DNA of 64,000 nucleotides from Candidatus Gallacutalibacter stercoravium. Lineage in GTDB: Bacteria > Bacillota > Clostridia > Oscillospirales > Acutalibacteraceae. A program made the position numbers and the translations under genes. The stretch is taken from NCBI GenBank assembly GCA_018716975.1, contig DVJE01000002.1:102149-166148 (forward strand), read 5' to 3'. Below the pieces are notes generated by a model that made no database searches, was not told the DNA's origin, and saw nothing but the letters and a program-made list of their open reading frames with translations. This document shows positions 8,661 through 18,573 of this stretch, piece by piece (within the stretch, counting starts at the first letter, position 1; every line of letters starts with the position of its first letter).

Positions 8661-9248
8661 ATGAAAGGCAAAGAAAAGAAAGAAGAAAAGCAGAAGCAGG
8701 CCCAGGCGCAAGAGGAGCAGACGGAGCAAACGGAGCCTGTAGAGCAGCCCCCGCAGCCGGCGGAGCAGGAAGCCGCTAAAGAAACATCAGAGGCGGATGA
8801 AACCCGGCAGGCGTTGGAGGCGCTGCAAAAGGATTTTGATAAGCAAAAGGATTTGCTGCTGCGCACCGCTGCTGAGTATGAGAATTTTCGCAAACGCACC
8901 GAGCGCGAAAAAAGGGCCATTTATGGCGACGCCACCGCTGCTGCTGTGCTGACGATTTTGCCCATCGGCGACAGCTTGGAATACGCAATTAAGGCCAAAG
9001 ACGGCGCCACTGCGGAGTATCAAAAGGGCCTGGAACTAATGCAGAATCAATTTAAAGAGGCGCTAAATAAGCTGGGTGTGGAACCTATGGGAGCTCCCGG
9101 CGAAGAGTTTAACCCAGAGCTGCACAACGCTGTTGCCCATGTGGATGACGACACAGTGGCCGATAATATTATTGTAGAGGTTTTTCAAACCGGCTATAAG
9201 ATGGGCGACAAGGTAATTCGCCACGCTATGGTAAAGGTAGCCAACTAG
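8661..9248 (+). CDS. grpE: Nucleotide exchange factor GrpE
   Basis: A 195-residue co-chaperone that releases ADP from DnaK. The first 50 residues are a charged Glu/Lys/Gln-rich tail, followed by a long coiled coil (LEALQKDFDKQKDLLLRTAAEYENFRKR) that drives dimerisation. The C-terminal beta domain has the family signature HNAVAHVDDDTVADNIIVEVFQTGYKMGDKVIRHAMVKVAN. It lies 63 bases after hrcA and 109 before dnaK, in the expected order. Confidence 0.96.
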   Translation: MKGKEKKEEKQKQAQAQEEQTEQTEPVEQPPQPAEQEAAKETSEADETRQALEALQKDFDKQKDLLLRTAAEYENFRKRTEREKRAIYGDATAAAVLTILPIGDSLEYAIKAKDGATAEYQKGLELMQNQFKEALNKLGVEPMGAPGEEFNPELHNAVAHVDDDTVADNIIVEVFQTGYKMGDKVIRHAMVKVAN

Positions 9249-9357
9249 CCCGGCGATCCATTGTATGGCAAAACGGCATCCCTGATGTAACGCCGGCTGC
9301 ACGCAGCTGGCGGCGTCATTGATATATATTTAAAATAAAAATTGGAGGTTTTTTGTT

Positions 9358-11214
9358 ATGGCTAAGACAATCGGCATAGATTTAGGTACTACAAATTCCT
9401 GCGTAGCGGTTATTGAAGGCGGCGAGCCTGTCGTTATCCCTAACGCGGAAGGCGGACGCACCACCCCCTCTGTTGTAGCGTTCTCGAAAACTGGCGAGCG
9501 TATGGTGGGCCAGGTGGCAAAGCGCCAAGCCATCACCAACCCGGATCGCACCGTTTCTTCTATTAAGCGCGAAATGGGTTCCAACTATAAAGTGAACATT
9601 GACGGCAAGGCCTACACCCCGCAAGAGATTTCGGCAATGATCTTGAGCAAGCTGAAGGCCGACGCAGAGGCCTATTTGGGTGATACGGTAACCCAGGCGG
9701 TTATTACGGTGCCTGCTTACTTTACCGACGCCCAACGCCAGGCCACCAAAGACGCCGGTAAAATCGCCGGGCTGGATGTAAAGCGCATTATAAACGAGCC
9801 TACGGCGGCGGCCTTGTCTTATGGCATTGATAAAGAGACCGATCAAAAGGTTATGGTATACGACCTGGGCGGCGGCACCTTTGATGTATCTATCATCGAA
9901 ATGGGCGACGGCGTGCAGGAAGTGCTGGCAACAGCCGGTAACAACCGCTTGGGCGGCGACGACTTCGACCAACGCATTATCGACTGGATGGTAAGCACCT
10001 TTAAGGCAGAAACCGGCATTGATCTGTCGAATGATAAAATGGCCATGCAGCGTTTGAAAGAAGCCGCCGAAAAGGCCAAAATCGACCTTTCGGGCATCAC
10101 CTCCGCCAACATCAACCTGCCCTTTATTACGGCGGACGCCACCGGCCCCAAGCATTTGGATATGACGCTGACCCGCGCCAAGTTTAACGAGCTGACCGCT
10201 GATCTGGTAGAAAAGACGATGGGCCCGGTGCGCCAGGCGTTGTCTGACTCTGGGCTGCAAATCGGCGACATCAACAAGGTGCTCATGGTGGGCGGTTCCT
10301 CCCGTATTCCCGCTGTGCAGGAAGCGGTAAAGAGCTTTATCGGCAAAGAGCCCTTTAAGGGCATCAACCCCGATGAGTGCGTGGCTATCGGCGCGGCTTT
10401 GCAGGCCGGCGTGTTGGGCGGCGAGGTAGAAGGCTTGCTGCTGTTGGATGTTACCCCCTTGTCGCTGGGTGTTGAAACTATGGGCGGCGTAATGACCAAG
10501 GTTATTGAGCGCAACACCACCATCCCCACCAAGAAGAGCCAGATCTTCTCTACCGCAGCGGACAATCAAACCCAGGTGGATGTGGTTGTGCTGCAGGGTG
10601 AGCGCGAGTTTTCTCGCGACAATAAGCAGCTGGGCGTCTTTCGTTTGGACGGCATTGCTCCCGCGCCCCGCGGTATTCCTCAAATTGAGGTTACTTTTGA
10701 TATCGATGCCAACGGCATTGTAAACGTATACGCTAAGGACTTGGGTACCGGCAAAGAGCAGAAGATCACCATCACCTCCAGCTCCAACATGAGCAAAGAG
10801 GATATCGACAAGGCTGTGAAAGACGCCGAGCGGTATGCCGATGAGGATAAGAAGCGCCGCGAGCAAGTAGACGCCAAGAATGAGGCCGAGAACCTGTGCT
10901 ATGCCGCCGATAAGCTGGTGAACGAGAATAAGGATAAGATCCCCGAAGAAGATAAAAACACCATCAGCCAGAAGACGGCGGCCGTGAAAGAGGCCATTAA
11001 CTCCAACGATACCGATCGCATTAAGTCGGCTACAGAAGAACTGCAAAAGGCGGTTTATGAGGCTTCTACCAAGCTGTATCAGCAGGCGGGCCCGCAAACC
11101 GGCGCACCCGGCGCAGCCCCGCAGGGCGGCGCGGATGGCAACAACGGCAACGACGGCAACGTTTACGACGCGGAGTATAAAGACGTAAATGACGACAACA
11201 ACGGCAACAAGTAA
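9358..11214 (+). CDS. dnaK: Molecular chaperone DnaK (Hsp70)
   Basis: A 618-residue ATP-driven chaperone. The nucleotide-binding domain begins [13 protein letters not shown] and contains [13 protein letters not shown] and [11 protein letters not shown]. The substrate-binding domain and helical lid follow. The last 40 residues are a Gly/Asn/Asp-rich disordered tail without the EEVD-like end of Gram-negative DnaK, as is usual in Firmicutes. It has the short Gram-positive form of the ATPase domain. ATG 9358 follows GGAGG. A long open frame on the opposite strand is a codon-bias shadow. Confidence 0.98.
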   Translation: MAKTIGIDLGTTNSCVAVIEGGEPVVIPNAEGGRTTPSVVAFSKTGERMVGQVAKRQAITNPDRTVSSIKREMGSNYKVNIDGKAYTPQEISAMILSKLKADAEAYLGDTVTQAVITVPAYFTDAQRQATKDAGKIAGLDVKRIINEPTAAALSYGIDKETDQKVMVYDLGGGTFDVSIIEMGDGVQEVLATAGNNRLGGDDFDQRIIDWMVSTFKAETGIDLSNDKMAMQRLKEAAEKAKIDLSGITSANINLPFITADATGPKHLDMTLTRAKFNELTADLVEKTMGPVRQALSDSGLQIGDINKVLMVGGSSRIPAVQEAVKSFIGKEPFKGINPDECVAIGAALQAGVLGGEVEGLLLLDVTPLSLGVETMGGVMTKVIERNTTIPTKKSQIFSTAADNQTQVDVVVLQGEREFSRDNKQLGVFRLDGIAPAPRGIPQIEVTFDIDANGIVNVYAKDLGTGKEQKITITSSSNMSKEDIDKAVKDAERYADEDKKRREQVDAKNEAENLCYAADKLVNENKDKIPEEDKNTISQKTAAVKEAINSNDTDRIKSATEELQKAVYEASTKLYQQAGPQTGAPGAAPQGGADGNNGNDGNVYDAEYKDVNDDNNGNK

Positions 11215-11359
11215 ACCCATCCGGCATGCAAGGGGAGGGCGTTTCGCCCTCCTCTTATGCGGGTTAGGGGCTTGTGCGCCGGGCAGGGTGGAACAGCGGC
11301 GGGAACTCGCCTGGTGAAAGGGTGCGCGGTTCCCATTCTCTGACAAGGGGTGTGATAAT

Positions 11360-12517
11360 TTGGCGGATAAACGCGATTATTATGAGGTGTTGGGCGTACA
11401 AAAGGGCGCATCCGACGATGAAATAAAAAAGGCTTTCCGTAAAAAAGCGAAACAATATCACCCGGATCTTAACCCGGGGGACAAGGAAGCCGAAGCCAAG
11501 TTTAAAGAGGTTAACGAGGCATACGAGGTGCTTTCCGACAAGGAAAAACGCGCCCGTTATGATCAATTTGGCCACGCGGGCGTGGATCCCAACTTTGGCG
11601 CAGGCGGCGGTTACGGCGGCTATCCTGGCGGCAGCCCCTTTGGTCAAGATATTGATTTAGGCGATATTTTCGACAGCTTCTTCGGAGGGTTTGGCGGCGG
11701 CAGCAGGCGGCGGCAGAGCAACGCTCCCCGCCGGGGCGCCGATACTGAGGCGGTGCTCACCATCTCGTTTGAAGAGGCCGCCAAAGGCTGCACCAAAGAG
11801 GTTACTTATCAAAATGTGGAATCTTGTAAAGAGTGCGGCGGCAGCGGCGCTAAAAAGGGCACATCGCCCAAAACCTGCCCCACCTGTAACGGCACCGGGC
11901 AGGTGCACATCAACCAGCGCACTCCCTTTGGCGTGATGCAAACCTCTCGCACCTGCGATAAGTGCGGCGGCGCCGGCAAAATAGTGGAAGATCCTTGCCC
12001 GCATTGTTCCGGCGCCGGCCGGGTGCGCGCCAGCCGCACCGTAGAGGTGAAGGTGCCCGCAGGCATTAACGACGAGCAGGTGCTCAGCGTTTCCGGCCAC
12101 GGCAACGCGGGATCCAACGGCGGGCCGGCAGGGGATTTGCACGTATATGTCAGCGTAAGACCGCATCCTATCTTTGAGCGTAAGGGCGACGATGTGTGGT
12201 GCGAGCTGCCTTTGACCTTTAGCCAGGCGGCGTTGGGCGCCGAAGTAACCGTGCCCACGCTAGACGGCAAGGTGAGCTACACCGTGCACGAGGGCACCCA
12301 GCCGGGCGATGTGTTCCGCCTGCGGGGCAAGGGCATTGCGCATTTGGGCGGCCGCGGCCGGGGCGATCAGTTCGTTAAGGTAACGGTAGAGGTGCCGAAA
12401 AATTTAAGCCAAAAGCAAAAGGACATCCTGCGGGACTTCGACAGCGCAGCAAGCGAGAAAAATTACCAGCATAGAAAGGGCTTTTTCGAAAAGCTGAAAG
12501 AGATGTTCGGCGATTAA
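11360..12517 (+). CDS. dnaJ: Chaperone protein DnaJ (Hsp40)
   Basis: A 385-residue co-chaperone that delivers substrates to DnaK and stimulates its ATPase. The J-domain has the HPD motif near residue 35. A Gly/Phe-rich linker ([22 protein letters not shown]) follows. Four zinc-binding CxxCxGxG repeats are visible ([32 protein letters not shown]), then the two C-terminal beta domains. The start is TTG at 11360, behind AAGGGGTG. It is the last gene of the heat-shock operon, followed by a terminator at 12567. Confidence 0.97.
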   Translation: MADKRDYYEVLGVQKGASDDEIKKAFRKKAKQYHPDLNPGDKEAEAKFKEVNEAYEVLSDKEKRARYDQFGHAGVDPNFGAGGGYGGYPGGSPFGQDIDLGDIFDSFFGGFGGGSRRRQSNAPRRGADTEAVLTISFEEAAKGCTKEVTYQNVESCKECGGSGAKKGTSPKTCPTCNGTGQVHINQRTPFGVMQTSRTCDKCGGAGKIVEDPCPHCSGAGRVRASRTVEVKVPAGINDEQVLSVSGHGNAGSNGGPAGDLHVYVSVRPHPIFERKGDDVWCELPLTFSQAALGAEVTVPTLDGKVSYTVHEGTQPGDVFRLRGKGIAHLGGRGRGDQFVKVTVEVPKNLSQKQKDILRDFDSAASEKNYQHRKGFFEKLKEMFGD

Positions 12518-12566
12518 AATGGATCGCAGGCATGCTGTTGGGCCTATCAAACAATCTTTCATACTA

Positions 12567-12613
12567 CAGCACATTTGCGCAGGTGAAACCGTGCGCTAGT
12601 GTGCTGTTTTTTT
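12567..12613 (+). terminator. Terminator of the heat-shock operon
   Basis: A two-step stem: CAGCACA...TGTGCTG enclosing GCGCA...TGCGC, followed by seven Ts. Confidence 0.85.
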
Positions 12614-12674
12614 ATTGTTTTTGTCGTTACCCGGCCTACGTGCAAATCTATGCGCAAAAATCTGCGGCCCCCTC

Positions 12675-12703
12675 TTGTACGGGAGGTTATTTTTCCATAT
12701 AAT
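12675..12703 (+). promoter_or_regulatory. Promoter of the ECF S-component gene
   Basis: TTGTAC (12675-12680), 17 nt, consensus TATAAT (12698-12703). It lies after the dnaJ terminator, so the downstream gene is an independent unit with a leader of about 65 nt. Confidence 0.75.
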
Positions 12704-12776
12704 AAAGGTGCGGCGGCTCACACCGCCGACATCAGCGCTGTATCCCGTTGGGAACAGCAGCCGGAGGTAATGAAAA

Positions 12777-13445
12777 ATGAATCAAAAACCTGCAACCGCA
12801 GCCGCTTCGGCGGAAAAAACCCGCGGCATGGTGCAAATGGCCTTGTTTTGCGCCATTATCCTGCTGCTGGCGTTCACTCCATTTTTAGGCTACATCCCGC
12901 TGGGCTTCACCAGGGCCACCATTGTGCACATCCCCGTTATTATCGGTTCTATTGTGCTGGGGCCTAAAAAAGGCGCCGGGCTGGGATTTCTGTTCGGCCT
13001 TACCAGCTTTATCAACAACTCCTTTATTAGCCCTACGGTGACCTCTTTTGTGTTTACGCCTTTCTATTCGGTGGGGGAGACCCAGGGCAATTTTTGGAGC
13101 TTAGTGATTTGCTTTGTGCCGCGCATTCTGGTAGGAGTGGTACCCTATTACGTTTATAAGCTGCTGACATACCTAACCAAGAACAGCGCAAAGGGGCAGT
13201 ATTTGGCGCTAACGATGGCGGGGCTTTTGGGATCCCTTACCAACACACTGCTGGTGATGAACCTGATCTTCTTCTGCTTTTCCAACAGCTATGCTGCCGC
13301 CAATAATGTTTCGGTAGAGGCGCTTTACGGCTTTATCCTTTCGGTTATTGGCATTAACGGTGTGCCCGAGGCTATTGTGGCGGCCATCCTAACGGCGGCT
13401 ATTACGCGGGTGCTGCTGCATTTAAAGCAAAAACGCCGCCTGTAA
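12777..13445 (+). CDS. ECF transporter S component (vitamin-type substrate binder)
   Basis: A 222-residue membrane protein with about six helices, belonging to the ECF-transporter substrate-specific family (DUF3816-like). Conserved patches are LLLAFTPFLGYIPLGFTRATIVHIPVIIGSI, GLGFLFGLTSFINNS and WSLVICFVPRILVGVV. S components bind a vitamin or metal precursor and pair with a shared energising module (EcfT, EcfA, EcfA') encoded elsewhere. No vitamin riboswitch is seen in its leader, so the substrate is uncertain; a pantothenate-like role is attractive because coaBC is nearby, but this is inference only. Confidence 0.85.
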   Translation: MNQKPATAAASAEKTRGMVQMALFCAIILLLAFTPFLGYIPLGFTRATIVHIPVIIGSIVLGPKKGAGLGFLFGLTSFINNSFISPTVTSFVFTPFYSVGETQGNFWSLVICFVPRILVGVVPYYVYKLLTYLTKNSAKGQYLALTMAGLLGSLTNTLLVMNLIFFCFSNSYAAANNVSVEALYGFILSVIGINGVPEAIVAAILTAAITRVLLHLKQKRRL

Positions 13446-13462
13446 GGCGAGGCGCCGCACCC

Positions 13463-13491
13463 TTGCAAACAACAGGGCAAAGGTATATAAT
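13463..13491 (+). promoter_or_regulatory. Promoter of the T-box/serS transcript
   Basis: TTGCAA (13463-13468), 17 nt, TATAAT (13486-13491). It lies about 45 bases before the first T-box stem. Confidence 0.7.
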
Positions 13492-13535
13492 AACAAAAAA
13501 GGGGCATGATGGCTGTTAGCCCCGGTTTTGGATAC

Positions 13536-13799
13536 AATATAAAAGCGAGCTGCGGCTGTGACAAAAGCTGCGGCCGGCGCAAACCACAAGAGAGCCGGTG
13601 GATGGTGCGAACCGGCGGGGAGCCCGGCCTTTCCACTTTTCGAGCCGCCGGCGAGGAGCCGGAGGGAGGCGCCCTTTACTGCGCTAATCGAGGGGCCGGT
13701 TTTGCGCCGGCAATCTGGGTGGCAACGCGGAAGTTCTTCCGTCCCAATCAACTGCTGTACCGGTTACGGCGGCTTTGGGGCGGAATTTTTTTATTCCTA
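13536..13799 (+). ncRNA. T-box riboswitch leader of serS
   Basis: A tRNA-sensing leader. The apical Stem I region GAGAGCCGGTGGATGGTGCG (about 13589) is typical. The T-box core TGGGTGGCAACGCGG is at 13716-13730. It overlaps an antiterminator that competes with the terminator at 13737-13792. After the apical part, TCC followed by A at 13632-13634 occupies the expected specifier position; TCC is a serine codon, in agreement with the downstream serS. Uncharged tRNA-Ser should stabilise the antiterminator and allow serS expression. The specifier assignment rests on motif spacing, not on a computed fold. Confidence 0.88.
13737..13792 (+). terminator. T-box-controlled terminator before serS
   Basis: TTCCGTCCCAA pairs with TTGGGGCGGAA (one G-U) and is followed by seven Ts. 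The 5' arm is shared with the antiterminator. Confidence 0.85.
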
Positions 13800-13842
13800 A
13801 ATGGGTTAAAACAACAAAAAGTAATATTAGGAGGGTTTATAC

Positions 13843-15132
13843 ATGTTGGATATTAATTTGCTGCGCAATTCTCCGGAGTTGGTTAAGGAGAACATCCGTA
13901 AAAAGTTTCAGGATGAAAAGCTGCCGCTGGTGGACGAGGTGGTGCAGCTGGATAAGCAATTCCGTGACGCTAAGGCAAAAGGCGACGCGCTGCGCAATCA
14001 GCGCAAAACCATCAGTAAGCAAATAGGCGCGCTCATGGGCAAGGGCCAAAAGGAAGAGGCCCAGCAGGCCAAAGAGCAGGTGGCGGCTATTGCCCAGGAG
14101 TTAGAGCAGCTGGAGCAGCTGGAACAGGATCTCACCGCCCAGATCCGGGAGCGGATGTTGGTTATCCCCAACATCATCGATCCCAGCGTGCCCATCGGCA
14201 AGGATGACAGCGAGAACATAGAAGTGGAGCGCTTCGGCGAGCCCGCCGTGCCGGATTTTGAGGTGCCCTATCATGTGGATATTATGGAGCGCCTAAACGG
14301 CATCGATCTCGACAGCGCCCGCAAAACCAGCGGCAACGGCTTTTATTACCTGCGCGGAGATATCGCCCGGCTGCATTCGGCCATCCTCTCTTATGCCCGG
14401 GATTTTATGATTGACCGGGGCTTTACCTACTATGTGCCGCCCTTTATGATCCGCTCCGACGTGGTAACCGGCGTAATGAGCTTTGCCGAAATGGAAAACA
14501 TGATGTATAAAATCGAGGGAGAGGATCTCTACCTTATAGGCACCAGCGAACACTCCATGATAGGCAAATTTATCGACACCATTCTTACCGAAGACGAGTT
14601 ACCCCAAACCCTCACCAGCTATTCCCCGTGCTTCCGCAAAGAGGTGGGGGCCCATGGCATTGAGGAGCGGGGGGTTTACCGCATCCACCAATTTGAAAAA
14701 CAAGAGATGATAGTGGTGTGCCGCCCGGAGGAGAGCGCCGATTGGTTTGTAAAGCTGTATCAAAACACGGTGGATTTCTTCCGTTCGCTGGATATTCCGG
14801 TGCGCACGCTGGAATGCTGCTCGGGAGATTTGGCGGATCTGAAGGTTAAGAGCATCGATGTAGAGGCTTGGTCCCCCCGCCAGAAAAAGTATTTTGAGGT
14901 GGGCAGCTGTTCCAACCTGGGCGATGCCCAGGCCCGCCGCTTGGGTATCCGGGTGCGGGGGAAAGACAGCAAAGACAAGCCTTACTTCCCCCATACCCTC
15001 AACAACACTGTGGTAGCGCCGCCCCGTATGCTTATCGCCTTTTTAGAGAACAATTTGTGCGCCGATGGCTCGGTGCGCATTCCCCAGCCGCTGCGCATGT
15101 ATATGGGCAATAAGGAATTTATCGGTAAGTAA
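13843..15132 (+). CDS. serS: Serine--tRNA ligase
   Basis: A 429-residue class II aminoacyl-tRNA synthetase that charges tRNA-Ser in the cytosol. The N-terminal antiparallel coiled-coil arm (about residues 30-100, rich in Lys/Glu/Gln) grips the tRNA long arm. Catalytic motifs are visible: TSEHSM, the motif 2 region SYSPCFRKEVGAHG...YRIHQFEKQEM, the SCSNLGDAQARR region and the motif 3 region NNTVVAPPRMLIAFLEN. ATG 13843 follows AGGAGGG. Its leader is a T-box, so expression responds to serine-tRNA charging. Confidence 0.98.
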   Translation: MLDINLLRNSPELVKENIRKKFQDEKLPLVDEVVQLDKQFRDAKAKGDALRNQRKTISKQIGALMGKGQKEEAQQAKEQVAAIAQELEQLEQLEQDLTAQIRERMLVIPNIIDPSVPIGKDDSENIEVERFGEPAVPDFEVPYHVDIMERLNGIDLDSARKTSGNGFYYLRGDIARLHSAILSYARDFMIDRGFTYYVPPFMIRSDVVTGVMSFAEMENMMYKIEGEDLYLIGTSEHSMIGKFIDTILTEDELPQTLTSYSPCFRKEVGAHGIEERGVYRIHQFEKQEMIVVCRPEESADWFVKLYQNTVDFFRSLDIPVRTLECCSGDLADLKVKSIDVEAWSPRQKKYFEVGSCSNLGDAQARRLGIRVRGKDSKDKPYFPHTLNNTVVAPPRMLIAFLENNLCADGSVRIPQPLRMYMGNKEFIGK

Positions 15133-15188
15133 AGCAAAACCGTAAAACCACGAAACAGCAGGGAACGCAACAGAAAGGGTGACGCTTG

Positions 15189-16445
15189 ATGGAAGAACAA
15201 AAAACCGCAATGCCCCAGGCTTTGGCTAACGATCACGAAAGCCTGCAGGGAAAAACCATTTTGCTGGGGGTTAGCGGCAGCATCGCCGCCTATAAGGCCG
15301 CCTATCTGGCCAGCGCCCTGCACAAGCGGGGCTGTGATGTGCATGTGCTGATGACGGCCAACGCCTGCCAGTTTATCAACCCCATTACTTTTGAAACCTT
15401 AACCGACAATAAATGCTTGGTGGATACGTTTGATCGCAACTTTCAATACAATGTAGAGCATGTGTCCCTGGCTAAACGGGCCGATCTCTGCTTGCTGGCC
15501 CCGGCTTCGGCCAACCTGATTGCCCGGCTGGCCTACGGTATGGCCGACGATATGCTCACCACCACGGTGCTGGCCTGCTCCTGCCCCAAGCTGGTGGCCC
15601 CCGCCATGAACACCGGCATGTTGCAAAACCCCATTACGCAAGATAATTTGGCCCGGATGGAGCGCTTTGGCTTTACCTTAATCCAGCCCGCCATTGGCTA
15701 TTTGGCCTGCGGCGACACAGGGGCGGGCAAGTTCCCCGAGCCCGAGGTGTTGCTTGAGCATGTGTATCAGCAGCTGTGCTGTCCCAAAGATTTGGCTGGG
15801 GTGCGGGTGCTGGTTACTGCAGGCCCCACCCGAGAGGCGGTGGATCCCGTGCGTTTTTTGTCCAACCGTTCCAGCGGCAAAATGGGCTATGCGGTGGCCC
15901 GGGCCGCCTCGCTGCGGGGCGCCCAGGTTACGCTGGTATCCGGCCCCACGGCGTTGGAGGAGCCGCCCTTTGTGCAAACCGTTCAGGTAACCAGCGCCCG
16001 CGAGATGTTTGAAGCGGTTACCAGCCGGGCGGGGGAACAGGATATCATCATCAAGGCCGCGGCGGTGGCCGATTACCGCCCGGCGCAGGTGTATGAGGAA
16101 AAAATCAAAAAGGGCCCCCAAGGGGACTTAAACGCCATTGAATTGGAGCGCACCGATGATATCCTGGCCTGGCTGGGAGCGCATAAAACGCCGGGGCAGT
16201 TTTTATGCGGTTTTTCGATGGAGACCCAGAATGTGGAAGAAAATTCCCGGGCCAAGCTCTACAAAAAAAATGTGGATATGATTGCTGCTAATAGCCTGCG
16301 CACCCAAGGGGCGGGCTTTGCGGGAGACACCAATGTGCTAACCCTCATTACCCGCGACGGGGCGCGCCAGCTGGAAAAGATGAGCAAACGGGAGGCGGCC
16401 CATTGCTTGCTGGATGAAATTCAGCGCCGGCGCAACGGCGGTTAA
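15189..16445 (+). CDS. coaBC: Bifunctional phosphopantothenoylcysteine decarboxylase / phosphopantothenate--cysteine ligase
   Basis: A 418-residue fusion that performs two steps of coenzyme A synthesis. The N-terminal CoaC flavoprotein begins near TILLGVSGSIAAYKAA and has the substrate motif PAMNTGM. The C-terminal CoaB ligase shows VLVTAGPTREAVDPVRFLSNRSSGKMGYAVARAA and the dimer motif KAAAVADYRP. The start is ATG 15189; a TTG immediately before it is in frame, but the spacing from AAAGGGTG favours ATG. It lies 56 bases after serS and could be co-transcribed with it. Confidence 0.96.
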   Translation: MEEQKTAMPQALANDHESLQGKTILLGVSGSIAAYKAAYLASALHKRGCDVHVLMTANACQFINPITFETLTDNKCLVDTFDRNFQYNVEHVSLAKRADLCLLAPASANLIARLAYGMADDMLTTTVLACSCPKLVAPAMNTGMLQNPITQDNLARMERFGFTLIQPAIGYLACGDTGAGKFPEPEVLLEHVYQQLCCPKDLAGVRVLVTAGPTREAVDPVRFLSNRSSGKMGYAVARAASLRGAQVTLVSGPTALEEPPFVQTVQVTSAREMFEAVTSRAGEQDIIIKAAAVADYRPAQVYEEKIKKGPQGDLNAIELERTDDILAWLGAHKTPGQFLCGFSMETQNVEENSRAKLYKKNVDMIAANSLRTQGAGFAGDTNVLTLITRDGARQLEKMSKREAAHCLLDEIQRRRNGG

Positions 16446-16491
16446 AAAGCAGCCTTAATGCTTGACGCTGTGAAAGCAAAGGGGAGTGGCT

Positions 16492-17055
16492 ATGGGAGAA
16501 ACGAGAATAACGAATGCGCAAGATTGCGGGAGCAAGCTGGAGGCATTAAAGCAAAGAGCCAAGGCTGTGCTGCCCGCCGGGACCATTCGTGTTTACGACC
16601 TGATGCCGGTGTTTGAGGACGCGGTGCTTTTCGCCGAAATAACCCGCGCCTTGGCGGAACCCTTTGCTGGGCGCGTGGATGTGGTTGTAGCCCCCGAAGC
16701 CCTGGGCTGGGTGCTGGGGGCGGCCTTGGCCCGTGAATTGGGGGTGGGCTTTGTTGGTGTGCGCAAAAAAGGTAAGCTGCCTTACCCGCCCGATAGGCTT
16801 GTGTCGCAACACTTTGCCGATTACGACGGGCCCAAAACCCTGCAGCTGCGCAGCGACGCGCCTTTGCCGGGCAAACGGGTGCTGCTTACCGACGAATGGA
16901 TTGAAACCGGCTCTCAGGCCCAGGCGTTGCTGCGTTTACTAGGCCATTGGGATTGCCAAGTGGTGGGCATCGCCGCTTTGGGGATCGACCGCAACAGCGT
17001 TACCACGCCTTGGCTGGATACCGGTTTTGCCCATTGTTTGGGGACGGATTGGTGA
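16492..17055 (+). CDS. APRT-like phosphoribosyltransferase family protein
   Basis: A 187-residue type I PRTase-fold protein resembling adenine phosphoribosyltransferase. The strand VVVAPEALGWVLGAALARELGVGFVGVRKKGKLPY aligns with the APRT region usually reading PEARGF; here the Arg is Leu71. The PRPP loop is TDEWIETGSQ (133-142) instead of the usual acidic-pair loop followed by TGGT. Catalytic activity or substrate may therefore differ from true APRT. It begins 46 bases after coaBC, and a terminator follows, so it is probably the last gene of the serS-coaBC unit. ATG 16492 is chosen over GTG 16486 because of GGGGAG spacing. Confidence 0.75.
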   Translation: MGETRITNAQDCGSKLEALKQRAKAVLPAGTIRVYDLMPVFEDAVLFAEITRALAEPFAGRVDVVVAPEALGWVLGAALARELGVGFVGVRKKGKLPYPPDRLVSQHFADYDGPKTLQLRSDAPLPGKRVLLTDEWIETGSQAQALLRLLGHWDCQVVGIAALGIDRNSVTTPWLDTGFAHCLGTDW

Positions 17056-17079
17056 CCGATGCGGTCAGAACGCACAAGC

Positions 17080-17104
17080 CCCGGCCACTTGCGGCCGGGT
17101 TTTT
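17080..17104 (+). terminator. Terminator after the phosphoribosyltransferase gene
   Basis: CCCGGCC/GGCCGGG with a 6-nt loop, followed by five Ts. Confidence 0.8.
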
Positions 17105-17120
17105 ATGGATAGCGTCAAAA

Positions 17121-17134
17121 TGAATATTTATACA
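17121..17134 (+). promoter_or_regulatory. ARG-box-like operator upstream of argG
   Basis: TGAATATTTATACA matches the ArgR/AhrC half-site pattern TGAATAWWWATTCA with one mismatch. It lies 9 bases upstream of the argG -35 box. An arginine-responsive repressor is expected for this cluster from established biology; binding here is inferred. Confidence 0.5.
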
Positions 17135-17142
17135 TAAAATGC

Positions 17143-17170
17143 TTGATTTTTTGCATAAAGAGAGTATAAT
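17143..17170 (+). promoter_or_regulatory. Promoter of the arginine cluster
   Basis: TTGATT (17143-17148), 16 nt, TATAAT (17165-17170). It is the only clear promoter seen before the seven arg genes. Confidence 0.7.
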
Positions 17171-17250
17171 GAATGTCATAAAACGGCGGTACTTCTCGTG
17201 TTCAGCGCCGCATGATATGAGAAATTTAACAGGAAAGGTTATGATTATTC

Positions 17251-18474
17251 ATGGCGAATGAAATTAAGAAGGTTGTTCTGGCCTACTCCGGCGGGTTGGA
17301 TACCTCTATTATTATTCCGTGGTTGAAAGAAAACTACAACAATTGCGAAGTGATTGCCGCCGCTGCAGACGTGGGCCAGGGCAAAGAGCTTTCGGGGCTG
17401 GAGGAAAAGGCCAAAAAGACCGGCGCCTCTAAGCTGTATATCATGGATCTGAAAAAGGAATTTGTAGAAGATTATATCTTCCCCACCGTTAAGGCGGGCG
17501 CTGTGTATGAAGATAAATACCTGTTGGGCACCTCTTTTGCCCGCCCCATTATCGCCAAGCGCTTGGTGGAAATCGCTAAGGCTGAAAACGCCGACGCTAT
17601 CTGCCACGGCTGCACCGGCAAGGGCAACGACCAGGTTCGTTTTGAGCTGGCCATCAAGGCCTTTGCTCCTAAAATGAAGATCATCGCCCCCTGGCGGGTG
17701 TGGAACCTGAAGTCCCGCGATGAAGAGATCGACTACGCTGAGGCCCACAACGTGCCGCTGAATATCACCCGTGAAACCAACTATTCCAAAGATAAAAACC
17801 TGTGGCACCTTTCTCATGAGGGGCTGGATCTGGAGGATCCCGCCAACGAGCCCCATTACGACGATCCCAACTTTTTGGAGCTGGGCGTTTCCCCCGAGCA
17901 GGCGCCCGATAAGGCCACCTATGTGACCATCCATTTTGAAAAGGGCGTGCCCACCGCCATTGACGGCCAAGAGATGGACGCCGTAGCCCTGGTGGCCAAG
18001 CTCAACGAGTTGGGCGGCGCCAACGGCATCGGCATTGCCGATATGATTGAAAACCGCTTGGTGGGCATGAAATCCCGCGGCGTATACGAAACCCCCGGTG
18101 GCACCATCTTATACCACGCTCACAGCAAGCTGGAAGAGCTGTGCCTGGATAGAGATACCTACCACTACAAACAGCAGGTTGCCCTGCGTTTTGCCGAGCT
18201 GGTATATTTTGGCCAGTGGTACACCCCGTTGCGCAAGGCCCTTTCGGCCTTTGTGGATTCCACCCAAGAAACAGTTACCGGCGATGTAAAGCTCAAGCTG
18301 TATAAAGGCAACATTATCGATGCCGGCGTAACCTCCCCCTATTCGTTGTATGACGAGGAGATCGCCACCTTTAGCGAGGATGAAGTTTACAACCAGATGG
18401 ATAGCCAGGGCTTTATCAACCTGTTTGGCTTGCCCATCCAGGTGCAGGGCCTCAAGGGCTTGGTAAAGGAATAA
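17251..18474 (+). CDS. argG: Argininosuccinate synthase
   Basis: A 407-residue ATP-dependent ligase that joins citrulline and aspartate. The N-terminal PP-loop is [15 protein letters not shown], and the family blocks [25 protein letters not shown] and [13 protein letters not shown] are present. Length is normal. It is the first gene of a continuous arginine block, with argH 99 bases downstream, and lies behind an ARG-box-like site. Confidence 0.98.
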   Translation: MANEIKKVVLAYSGGLDTSIIIPWLKENYNNCEVIAAAADVGQGKELSGLEEKAKKTGASKLYIMDLKKEFVEDYIFPTVKAGAVYEDKYLLGTSFARPIIAKRLVEIAKAENADAICHGCTGKGNDQVRFELAIKAFAPKMKIIAPWRVWNLKSRDEEIDYAEAHNVPLNITRETNYSKDKNLWHLSHEGLDLEDPANEPHYDDPNFLELGVSPEQAPDKATYVTIHFEKGVPTAIDGQEMDAVALVAKLNELGGANGIGIADMIENRLVGMKSRGVYETPGGTILYHAHSKLEELCLDRDTYHYKQQVALRFAELVYFGQWYTPLRKALSAFVDSTQETVTGDVKLKLYKGNIIDAGVTSPYSLYDEEIATFSEDEVYNQMDSQGFINLFGLPIQVQGLKGLVKE

Positions 18475-18573
18475 GAGCCGCGTATAAAGCAATGCAGGTT
18501 TCGGGGCAGGCCGGGCGTCTGCCCCGCTTCTGTTGGCGGCGGATATACCGCCGGTTTAGAGGGGGCGTTTCAT

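Noticed and set aside
9382..11346. A 654-codon open frame on the minus strand opposite dnaK
   Set aside because: It is a shadow of the strongly codon-biased dnaK gene; its product is His/Arg/Leu-rich and resembles nothing, while DnaK is certain.
13586..13800. Pseudogene or small ORFs in the serS leader
   Set aside because: Short open frames overlap the T-box elements, which explain the conservation and structure better.
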